From Porphyromonadaceae bacterium UBA7180 (lineage in GTDB: Bacteria; Bacteroidota; Bacteroidia; Bacteroidales; Muribaculaceae): a stretch of DNA of 27,581 nt. How positions within the stretch are numbered: position 1 is the stretch's first letter; every line of letters begins with the position of its first letter. Made by a program: the position numbers and the translations under genes. Shown here in pieces: positions 15,515 through 22,526 of this stretch. The notes beneath the pieces are model-generated. The model was not told where the DNA came from and searched no databases. It saw only the letters and a list, made by a program, of their open reading frames with translations. The stretch spans positions 50,407-77,987 of the forward strand of contig DKVK01000093.1 in assembly GCA_002491165.1 (NCBI GenBank). The letters run 5' to 3'.

Positions 15515-16822
15515 ATGCGTAAAAACTTTAAAATATTTTTCACCTTATTGCTTGCCTTCCTCGTTGCCGTTCCGTCAGCGTGGGCAACAGAGTCTGCGTC
15601 TGACAATCAAGATGGTGAAAGCAACGTCGACATAAAGGAGATTATCTTTCATCACTTGGGCGACGGTTACGGCTGGGAAGTGCCTTTCAGCCATGTCTAC
15701 AGAATACCACTTCCTGTAATCGTCAAGGCTGAAGACGGCAAATGGTTCTGCTTCTCGTCGGCTAACCTTACTGAAGTTGAAGTCATCAAGGACGAGAAAA
15801 CAGGCAAGGAGAAGAAAGAACTCATCCCGGTGATATACAAGACCAGGCGCGACGGTAAGGAATATATGTTCGCTCTCGGCCCTCACTCCAGCAACCACAA
15901 GGGCAAAGTGGTGGAACTTTTCCCGCTTCAGGCCGGCGAAGTCGCTAAAGTGGCGGATATCGAAAAGCAGTATAAAACCGAGCATCCGGATGCACATGAG
16001 GCAACGCTCGACGGCTTTGTGAACTTTGGCGGCAATTATTACCGCGAGTACAGGACTTTCGACATTTCCATCACAAAGAACGTTCTGGCTTTGCTTCTCG
16101 CATCCCTCTTGGTTACGTTGATGGTCTTCTCAGTTGTGCGCTATTACAACAAGAAAGGACTCAAAGCTCCGCGTAAGGGTATGGGTTTCATGGAAATGCT
16201 TATTGACTTCGTATATACAGGCGTCATAAAAGCATCTTTAGGTGCCAAAAAAGCGAAAAAATTCGGCCCCTATCTTCTTACGTGCTTCTTCTTCATATTA
16301 ACGATGAATCTTTTGGGTCTTATCGTTATCTTCCCTGGAGGGGCTAACCTTACCGGAAATATAGCAGTTACTCTTGTTTTGGCACTGTTGACATTTATTG
16401 TCACCAATATCCGTGCCTCGAAACATTACTGGAAAGAGATACTTTGGCCCGATGTACCAATGTTCCTCAAGTTCCCGCTGCCTATCATGCAGTTTATCGA
16501 AGTATTCGGTATTTTTACGAAGCCGGCAGCACTCTGTGTCCGTCTGTTTGCCAACATGATGGGTGGCCACATGATTGTGATTACCCTGGTCTGTCTGATT
16601 TTCATTTTTGCACCAATAGGATATGCAGCTCTCGGTGGATCGGTAGTGATTTCGATACTCTTCACCATTTTCATGCTTCTGCTTGATGTTCTGGTGAGTT
16701 TTATTCAGGCATACGTGTTCACCATGTTGTCGACGATGTTCATAGCAATGAGCCACGAGAGCGGACATGACCACGTTGAAGATGAAAGTGCAGAGCAAAT
16801 GGCAGAGATAGTGGATATATGA
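15515..16822 (+). CDS. atpB: Fo ATP synthase subunit a with signal peptide and extracytoplasmic N-terminal domain
   Basis: The C-terminal part is classical subunit a: membrane helices from about residue 188, with the essential arginine R343 in LCVRLFANMMGGH facing the c-ring. The N terminus differs from E. coli. A signal peptide (1-24, AWA cut) precedes about 160 extracytoplasmic residues. These include HHLGDGYGW (46-54), recalling the subunit a HHL opening, and a lysine-rich insert. The 435 aa compares with ~270 aa in E. coli. No atpI lies upstream; atpC ends 12 nt before. It builds the proton half-channels. Confidence 0.95.
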   Translation: MRKNFKIFFTLLLAFLVAVPSAWATESASDNQDGESNVDIKEIIFHHLGDGYGWEVPFSHVYRIPLPVIVKAEDGKWFCFSSANLTEVEVIKDEKTGKEKKELIPVIYKTRRDGKEYMFALGPHSSNHKGKVVELFPLQAGEVAKVADIEKQYKTEHPDAHEATLDGFVNFGGNYYREYRTFDISITKNVLALLLASLLVTLMVFSVVRYYNKKGLKAPRKGMGFMEMLIDFVYTGVIKASLGAKKAKKFGPYLLTCFFFILTMNLLGLIVIFPGGANLTGNIAVTLVLALLTFIVTNIRASKHYWKEILWPDVPMFLKFPLPIMQFIEVFGIFTKPAALCVRLFANMMGGHMIVITLVCLIFIFAPIGYAALGGSVVISILFTIFMLLLDVLVSFIQAYVFTMLSTMFIAMSHESGHDHVEDESAEQMAEIVDI

Positions 16823-16940
16823 TAATATTGCCCATAGTCGGCATTACGCCAAAATATGAGCATAAACGGCCATTAACACAAAGCACCACTTATTATTCAC
16901 ATCCTCTCTTCTTACCCCTTTCCCGATAATGGGACAACGT

Positions 16941-16983
16941 GAACGAAATATAAAAAACAAATAATAACAAAAAACAAAACACG
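16941..16983 (+). promoter_or_regulatory. A-rich unstructured leader before atpE
   Basis: Most bases from 16941 to 16983 are A, with almost no G and no pairing potential, ending at the ATG of atpE (16987). In Bacteroidetes, A-rich upstream stretches favour initiation, and E. coli atpE is also preceded by a translational enhancer. The c subunit is needed in many copies per complex. The role is inferred. The preceding part of the gap (16823-16940) contains only a weak hairpin (TCCC/GGGA, 16921-16934). Confidence 0.45.
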
Positions 16984-16986
16984 ACT

Positions 16987-17229
16987 ATGTTATCAATGAT
17001 TTTAGCGGCTGAAGCGCTTGCAGCCGTAGGAGCAGCTCTCGGAGCAGGTGTAGCAGCAATCGGCGCCGGTCTCGGTATCGGCAAAATTGGTAGTTCAGCC
17101 ATGGAGGCTATTGCCCGTCAGCCGGAAGCCGCCGGCGATATCCGTAGCTCTATGATCGTCATCGGTGCGCTTGTTGAGGGTGTGGCCCTCTTCGCTGTGA
17201 TTGTTTCAGCACTCGCACTGTTCCTTTAA
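16987..17229 (+). CDS. atpE: Fo ATP synthase subunit c
   Basis: This 80-aa hairpin of two membrane helices is glycine- and alanine-rich in helix 1, with the loop ARQPEAAGD (43-51) and ion-binding glutamate E64 in helix 2 (GALVEGVALF). Aligned through the ARQPE loop with the Na+-binding c subunit of Ilyobacter, the positions of Gln32 and Ser66 are Ile31 and Gly65. The Na+ ligand set is therefore incomplete and a proton-driven ring is more likely. It has the normal length for bacterial c subunits. Confidence 0.97.
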   Translation: MLSMILAAEALAAVGAALGAGVAAIGAGLGIGKIGSSAMEAIARQPEAAGDIRSSMIVIGALVEGVALFAVIVSALALFL

Positions 17230-17253
17230 TCTTTAAATTGAAGAAAGGATTAC

Positions 17254-17748
17254 ATGGAACTGTTCACGCCTGACAGCGGATTGGTGATATGGATGTTCGT
17301 GGCATTCGTAATCCTCTTCATCGTCTTATGGAAATGGGGTTGGCCCGTGATCATCAAAATGATGGAATCACGTGCCGACACCATTGACAAAGGCGTGGAA
17401 GATGCCAAGGAAGCACGTCGCCAGCTCGACAATGCGCGTGCCGAAGCCGAAAAGTTCATGGCCGAGGCAAGAAAACAGCAGGCGGAAATCTTGAGCGACG
17501 CCCAGAAGATGAAAACCCAGATCATCGATGAGGCAAAAGTGGAGGCTTCAAAAGAAGCCCAAAAAGTGATGGATGCTGCAAAAGTCTCCATCCAACAGTC
17601 GCAGAAAGAAGCCGAACTGCAGTTGAAGAACGAAGTTAGCAAGTTCGCCCTTGACATCGCCGAAAAAGTGATGCGCAAGGAGATGAAGTCCGACAAGGCA
17701 CAGTCCGAACTTGTAAATAAATTATTAGACGAATACGAGAATAACTGA
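17254..17748 (+). CDS. atpF: Fo ATP synthase subunit b
   Basis: The 164-aa protein has one N-terminal membrane helix (about 8-30, WMFVAFVILFIVLWKWGWP) followed by a long charged alpha-helix with alanine-rich heptads (about 40-150), the peripheral stalk dimer. Normal length and normal position between atpE and atpH. A 24-nt gap separates it from atpE, and 5 nt from atpH. Confidence 0.96.
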   Translation: MELFTPDSGLVIWMFVAFVILFIVLWKWGWPVIIKMMESRADTIDKGVEDAKEARRQLDNARAEAEKFMAEARKQQAEILSDAQKMKTQIIDEAKVEASKEAQKVMDAAKVSIQQSQKEAELQLKNEVSKFALDIAEKVMRKEMKSDKAQSELVNKLLDEYENN

Positions 17749-17753
17749 CGGAT

Positions 17754-18299
17754 ATGTACGACGGTCTGATTCCACAACGGTATGCGATGGCGCTCTATAA
17801 GTTCGCCTCGGACAACCATAAAACAGAAGAGGTATACAACGTCATGCGCACGGTCCTTGCGTCGTTCGATGCCGAGCCGTCGCTTGAAAAAGTCCTGGCC
17901 AATCCATTCGTGGGCCGCGACGACAAACAGAAGCTGCTTGTTGCCGCCGGAGGCCCGGGAGCAGGACCCGACTACCTCAGGTTCGTAAATCTTATTCTCG
18001 ACCACAACCGCGAGATGTTCGCCCGGCAGATGGCTTTCGCTTACCGCGACATCTACCGCCGCGATAACAAAATATCAAGCGTCAGAATCACTACGGCAGC
18101 CGAACTTCCCGCAGACGAGCAGAAGCGTATCGACGGCCTCGTGGCCAAGGCTTATCCCGACCGTGTCCTCGAAATTCAGCACGGCGTCGACCCCTCACTC
18201 ATCGGAGGTTTTGTAATCGACGTCGACAACAACCGGCTCGACGCCTCGATAAGCAACGAAATACTACAATTACGTCAAAATTTAATATCCAGCAACTAA
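17754..18299 (+). CDS. atpH: F1 ATP synthase subunit delta
   Basis: Delta/OSCP family (181 aa). The N-terminal helical domain begins with GLIPQRYAMALYKFA, typical of the family. The C-terminal part carries LIGGFVIDVDNNRLDASISN (about 155-174), the most conserved stretch, which contacts subunit b. It connects the peripheral stalk to the top of F1. Spacing is tight: 5 nt after atpF, 1 nt before atpA, pointing to translational coupling. Confidence 0.96.
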   Translation: MYDGLIPQRYAMALYKFASDNHKTEEVYNVMRTVLASFDAEPSLEKVLANPFVGRDDKQKLLVAAGGPGAGPDYLRFVNLILDHNREMFARQMAFAYRDIYRRDNKISSVRITTAAELPADEQKRIDGLVAKAYPDRVLEIQHGVDPSLIGGFVIDVDNNRLDASISNEILQLRQNLISSN

Positions 18300-18300
18300 G

Positions 18301-19878
18301 ATGCTTAACCCAAGCGAAATATCTGATATTCTGAAACAAGAGCTTGAGAACGTCAACGAGAAAGCGAAATTCGACGAGGTCGGTACCGTCCTCAGCATCG
18401 GTGACGGCGTGGCTCATGTTTATGGCCTCGACAATGTCCGGGCCAACGAGCTTGTAGAGTTTGAGAACGGCGTGAAAGGCGTCGCCCTCAACCTGGAAGA
18501 AAGCAATGTTGGTGTCGTACTTCTCAACAATGTCAACTCCGTTACCGAGAACATGTCGGTGCGTCGCACGGGTGAAATCGCATCCATCCCCGTCGGTGAG
18601 GGACTGCTGGGGCGTGTCATCAACATCCTCGGTGAACCCATCGACGGTAACGGACCCATCGAAGGAGAACGTATCAATCTCCCCCTCGAACGCAAGGCTC
18701 CCGGCGTTATCTTCCGCCAGCCGGTGAACCAGCCGCTCCAGACAGGTATCAAGGCCGTTGACTCCATGATTCCTATCGGCCGCGGACAGCGTGAGCTCAT
18801 CATTGGCGACCGCCAGATCGGTAAGACCGCCATCGCCATCGACACCATCATCAACCAGCGCCAGAACTACCTCGACGGCAAACCCGTTTTCTGTATCTAT
18901 GTGGCCATTGGCCAGAAAGGTTCTTCTGTGGCCTCAATCGTACAGACTCTCAAGAAACATGGCGCTATGGACTACACCGTAGTTGTTGCCGCAACAGCAT
19001 CCGACTCCGCTTCCATGCGCTATCTGGCACCCTTCGCAGGCGTTGCGATAGGTGAATATTATCGCGATACCGGCCGTGACGCCCTCATCATCTACGATGA
19101 CCTCTCGAAGCAGGCCGTGGCTTACCGCGAGATTTCACTGATTCTGAAACGTCCTTCTGGCCGTGAGGCTTATCCCGGTGACATCTTCTACCTCCACTCA
19201 CGTCTTTTGGAACGAGCTGCCAAGATCATCGACAACCAGAGCGTGGCTTCGCAGATGAACGACCTTCCCGCACCCCTGAAACCTCTGGTAAAGGGTGGCG
19301 GTTCTCTCACCGCGCTTCCTATTATCGAGACACAGGCCGGCGACGTGTCGGCTTACATCCCGACCAATGTTATTTCGATTACCGACGGTCAGATTTTCCT
19401 CGAGACCGGTCTCTTCAACCAGGGTATCCGTCCCGCTATCAACGTGGGTATCTCCGTATCGCGTGTGGGTGGTAACGCTCAGATAAAGTGTATGAAGAAA
19501 GTTGCCGGTACGCTGAAGATTGCCCAGGCTCAGTTCCGCGAACTGGAATCGTTCACCAAGTTCGGCGGCGACATCGACCCCGTAACCGCCCGTGTTATCG
19601 ACACCGGCCGCAAGAACCAGACACTGCTTATCCAGCCGCAGTATCAGCCGTGGCCCGTTGAAAATGAAGTAGCCGTAATTTATTGCGGTGTGAACGGTCT
19701 GCTCGAAAAGGTACCGGTAGAGAAAGTTCCCGAGTTCGAGTCGCTGTTCATCCAGCTTCTGAAATCGAAATACCAGAAAGAGGTGCTCGACGTTCTGAAG
19801 AGTGGTAAACTCACGGACGAATGCCAGCAGCTTCTGCGTCAGTGTGCGGCGGAAATTGCAAGTCGTTACAACGCCTGA
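18301..19878 (+). CDS. atpA: F1 ATP synthase subunit alpha
   Basis: The 525-aa protein has Walker A GDRQIGKT (169-176) in the non-catalytic nucleotide site, the ALIIYDDLSKQAVAYRE block (261-277) and the arginine finger R388 in ISVSRVGGNAQ. Around residues 318-331 (QMNDLPAPLKPLVKG) there is a stretch longer than in E. coli, before GGGSLTALPIIETQAGD. I recall this as a Bacteroidetes feature. A 135-nt gap with a strong hairpin follows before atpG. Confidence 0.98.
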   Translation: MLNPSEISDILKQELENVNEKAKFDEVGTVLSIGDGVAHVYGLDNVRANELVEFENGVKGVALNLEESNVGVVLLNNVNSVTENMSVRRTGEIASIPVGEGLLGRVINILGEPIDGNGPIEGERINLPLERKAPGVIFRQPVNQPLQTGIKAVDSMIPIGRGQRELIIGDRQIGKTAIAIDTIINQRQNYLDGKPVFCIYVAIGQKGSSVASIVQTLKKHGAMDYTVVVAATASDSASMRYLAPFAGVAIGEYYRDTGRDALIIYDDLSKQAVAYREISLILKRPSGREAYPGDIFYLHSRLLERAAKIIDNQSVASQMNDLPAPLKPLVKGGGSLTALPIIETQAGDVSAYIPTNVISITDGQIFLETGLFNQGIRPAINVGISVSRVGGNAQIKCMKKVAGTLKIAQAQFRELESFTKFGGDIDPVTARVIDTGRKNQTLLIQPQYQPWPVENEVAVIYCGVNGLLEKVPVEKVPEFESLFIQLLKSKYQKEVLDVLKSGKLTDECQQLLRQCAAEIASRYNA

Positions 19879-19956
19879 CATAGATGAAGTAGCACGGTAC
19901 TTGCCAAAAAATTGGCTCCGACTACCTCAAACCCGATAAACAAACAAATGCAATAA

Positions 19957-19983
19957 CTCCGGCGGTGCACGTCGCCGCCGGAG
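19957..19983 (+). other. GC-rich hairpin between atpA and atpG
   Basis: A perfect 9-bp stem, CTCCGGCGG (19957-19965) with CCGCCGGAG (19975-19983), encloses a 9-nt loop. There is no T run after it (CCCAAAATAAAC follows), so it is unlikely to be a Rho-independent terminator. It may set mRNA processing or stability within the operon. The rest of the gap 19879-20013 shows nothing recognisable. Confidence 0.6.
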
Positions 19984-20013
19984 CCCAAAATAAACAACTA
20001 ACCGACACATTCA

Positions 20014-20910
20014 ATGGCAACATTACGCGAACTTAAGACGCGAATCGGCTCAGTCTCGTCAAGCGAGAAAATCACCGGTGCGATGAAAATGATTTCATCG
20101 GCGAAAGTTCACAAATTCGAGCAGGCGCTCAAGCAGTTGGTCCCCTACCGGGCTCAGATAAGCTCGATTATGGGACATATACTCGAGTCCGGCGAAACCT
20201 TTGACTCGCCTCTCATCGAAGACCGGGAGGTGCAGACCGTGGCACTCGTGGCTTTCGGTAGCGATGATGGCCTTTGTGGCGCTTACAACATGAATGTGTT
20301 CAAACATCTGTTGTCGGCCATCAACAACATGCGGCAGGAATACGGGTCCAAGATAGAGTTCGTAGTCTATCCCGTGGGTAAGAAGATACGCAGGGCTTGC
20401 GAAAAACTCGCCGGGGGGGGCATCCGCGTGGTTGAACTGCCCGGCGTGGACTCCAAGATGGAAGGTGAGAAGGTCACGGATTTCACGCTTCAACTCCAGA
20501 AGGCGTTTCTGAACGGCGAGTTCGACCGTCTTGCCTGTGTTTACACCCATTTCCTCACCATAGGACGCCAGAGATTGAAACTGGAACAGCTGTTGCCGGT
20601 GGACAGTGCCGCTTTGCAGCTGACGGAAAGCAAGGACTCGAAGAGGGATGAGAACAAACTCTATATCTTCGAGCCGGACGCTTCAAGCATTTTCAACCAG
20701 GTTCTCCCGATGTTTGTGCTCAGCACCATGCAGGAGATAACCATAGAAAACCGTGCCTCGGAACAGGCCGCCCGCATCATGGCAATGCAAGCCGCAAACG
20801 ACAACGCAAAAAAACTCCTCGATGAATTGCAGCTTGAATACAACAAACTGCGTCAGCAAAGTATTACTACCGAACTTCTCGACATCCTGGGAGGTCAAGT
20901 GGAACGTTAA
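20014..20910 (+). CDS. atpG: F1 ATP synthase subunit gamma
   Basis: The 298-aa central stalk subunit has the N-terminal helix LRELKTRIGSVSSSEKITGAMKMISSAK and the C-terminal helix (about 255-298, AARIMAMQAANDNAKKLLD to ITTELLDILGG). These form the coiled coil that rotates in F1. The middle domain is Rossmann-like. It ends the ATP synthase block; nuoI starts 26 nt later without promoter or terminator. Confidence 0.97.
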   Translation: MATLRELKTRIGSVSSSEKITGAMKMISSAKVHKFEQALKQLVPYRAQISSIMGHILESGETFDSPLIEDREVQTVALVAFGSDDGLCGAYNMNVFKHLLSAINNMRQEYGSKIEFVVYPVGKKIRRACEKLAGGGIRVVELPGVDSKMEGEKVTDFTLQLQKAFLNGEFDRLACVYTHFLTIGRQRLKLEQLLPVDSAALQLTESKDSKRDENKLYIFEPDASSIFNQVLPMFVLSTMQEITIENRASEQAARIMAMQAANDNAKKLLDELQLEYNKLRQQSITTELLDILGGQVER

Positions 20911-20936
20911 ATCACAGAGATTTCTGATTCTGAATT

Positions 20937-21527
20937 ATGAGTAATATTATTGAATACTTCTCCTCAGTCGGCAAAGGAATCGTCAGTCTTGTGAAAGGTA
21001 TGCAGGTGACGGGAAAGGAACTTGTGACCAAGAAAATCACAGAGTGCTATCCCGAGAACCGCGACAACCTTAACATATCCGACCGGTTCCGTGCCGTCCT
21101 CACGCTTAGAGACGTGGACGGACACCACAAGTGCATTGGCTGTGGCATTTGCCAGATGAACTGTCCCAACGGCACCATCACTCTCCAGACAAAGATGGTG
21201 GACCTCCCCGACGGGAAAAAGAAAAAAGTGCTGGACAAGTATATGTACGACCTGGGCAGCTGCACGTTCTGTATGCTGTGTGTCTCCACTTGTCCGCAGG
21301 GTGCCCTCGAGTTCTCAAACGACTTCGAGCAATCTGTATTCACGCGTGAGAAACTGGTTAAAGAACTTAACGCCGGTCTCGAAAATCCGCCTATTCAGGC
21401 ACCGAAACCTCGTCCCGCCGCTGCCCCCGCAGCCGCCAAACCGGCCGCTAACGTTGAAAAAACGGCTCCTGCCAAAGATGACAACGCTACAACGCCGTTG
21501 GCTGGAAATAAACCCGAAGAGAAATAA
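20937..21527 (+). CDS. nuoI: NADH-quinone oxidoreductase subunit I with Pro/Ala-rich tail
   Basis: Ferredoxin-type subunit (196 aa) with two [4Fe-4S] motifs: C66-C69-C72-C76 (CIGCGICQMNCP) and C109-C112-C115-C119 (CTFCMLCVSTCP). Together they carry clusters N6a and N6b. The fold ends around residue 145. Residues 151-196 form a low-complexity tail rich in proline, alanine and lysine. In a complex without NuoEFG, NuoI sits at the exposed electron-entry end, so the tail could help dock a donor; this is an inference. It resumes the nuo operon after the ATP synthase genes. Confidence 0.96.
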   Translation: MSNIIEYFSSVGKGIVSLVKGMQVTGKELVTKKITECYPENRDNLNISDRFRAVLTLRDVDGHHKCIGCGICQMNCPNGTITLQTKMVDLPDGKKKKVLDKYMYDLGSCTFCMLCVSTCPQGALEFSNDFEQSVFTREKLVKELNAGLENPPIQAPKPRPAAAPAAAKPAANVEKTAPAKDDNATTPLAGNKPEEK

Positions 21528-21680
21528 TTGTTTCCCACTCCTGACAGAAGAGTATAATAGCTACCTGCTCATATCGGGGAAACTTCTCTAAAATTCTTTC
21601 TGAAGGAAGGGAAACACTATCTGTAATCCCAACGGGAATTTCCGACCACACCAAATTTGAAAATTAAAACAATATCATAA

Positions 21681-22205
21681 ATGGATCAAGTAGGAAATAT
21701 AATCTTGTATTTCGTGACGGCCCTGGTCATAATCGTTTTCTCGGTGATGACAGTGACGTCGCGTAAAATCTTACGTTCCGCCACATATCTGTTGTTCGTG
21801 CTGTTAGCCACTGCCGTGATGTATTTCCAGTTGGGCTACCAGTTCTTAGGGGCCGTCCAGATAGCGGTCTATGCAGGCGGCATCATGGTGCTGTTTGTCT
21901 TCGCTATCCTGCTGACTCACCGTCCGAACCAGGACGAACAGGCGCTGACCTCCCATAAACGCGTGTTGGGCATAACCTGCTCGGCGCTGGGAGCCATTCT
22001 GTTGCTGTTCGCCCTGTTCACGATGCCTGTTTGCGAGGGCACGACATTGTGCCAGGCCCTGACCGACAATAATGTGGACATGAACGCCATAGGCACGGCG
22101 TTGCTCGGAACTGACAAATTCCAGTATCTGCTGCCTTTCGAGGCCGTCAGTGTTTTGTTGTTGGCATGTATAATCGGTGGCGTCGTTGTCGCCCGCAAAA
22201 GATAA
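21681..22205 (+). CDS. nuoJ: NADH-quinone oxidoreductase subunit J
   Basis: The 174-aa protein has five membrane helices. The opening TM1, the RKILRSATYLL loop and the TM3 segment QFLGAVQIAVYAGGIMVLFVFAILL are the usual NuoJ signature, including the pi-bulge helix involved in coupling. It starts after a 153-nt gap (21528-21680), the longest within the second nuo half, in which I see neither promoter box nor clear hairpin. nuoK follows at once. Confidence 0.96.
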   Translation: MDQVGNIILYFVTALVIIVFSVMTVTSRKILRSATYLLFVLLATAVMYFQLGYQFLGAVQIAVYAGGIMVLFVFAILLTHRPNQDEQALTSHKRVLGITCSALGAILLLFALFTMPVCEGTTLCQALTDNNVDMNAIGTALLGTDKFQYLLPFEAVSVLLLACIIGGVVVARKR

Positions 22206-22211
22206 TTGCTC

Positions 22212-22523
22212 ATGGAACTGACTATGTTATGGTATCTCGTGCCCAGTGTGATTATGTTCATCTGCGGCGTTTACGGCTTCATCACGCGTCACAACCTCAT
22301 AGCGATACTCCTTTCGCTGGAGTTGATGCTCAACGCGGCTGACCTAAACTTTGTGGTGTTCAACCGATTCCTCTTCCCGGGAGCTATGGAAGGTATGTTC
22401 TTCACACTTTTCTCGATAGGCATCGCGGCTGCCGAGACAGCCATAGCCGTCGCAATAGTGGTGAACATCTACCGTGCCATCGGTAACACCGATATTAACG
22501 AAATTAAAAAAATGAGATTCTAA
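22212..22523 (+). CDS. nuoK: NADH-quinone oxidoreductase subunit K
   Basis: The 103-aa, three-helix protein carries the two conserved channel glutamates, in SLELMLNAADLNF (TM2) and AAAETAIAVAIVV (TM3). I start at ATG 22212 (MELTMLWYLVP); an in-frame TTG at 22206 directly behind the nuoJ stop would add two residues but is less likely. It ends 3 nt before nuoL. A polar tail (NTDINEIKKMRF) closes the protein. Confidence 0.96.
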   Translation: MELTMLWYLVPSVIMFICGVYGFITRHNLIAILLSLELMLNAADLNFVVFNRFLFPGAMEGMFFTLFSIGIAAAETAIAVAIVVNIYRAIGNTDINEIKKMRF

Positions 22524-22526
22524 GAT

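Noticed and set aside
16819..16929. A 36-codon frame overlapping the atpB stop by ATGA
   Set aside because: The start position looks coupled, but the peptide has no membrane segment, no recognisable motif and is proline/threonine/tyrosine-rich at the end. It is probably chance; conservation in relatives would be needed to revive it.
22206..22211. A TTG start for nuoK directly after the nuoJ stop
   Set aside because: The ATG at 22212 gives the normal NuoK length and N terminus; the TTG only extends it by two residues.
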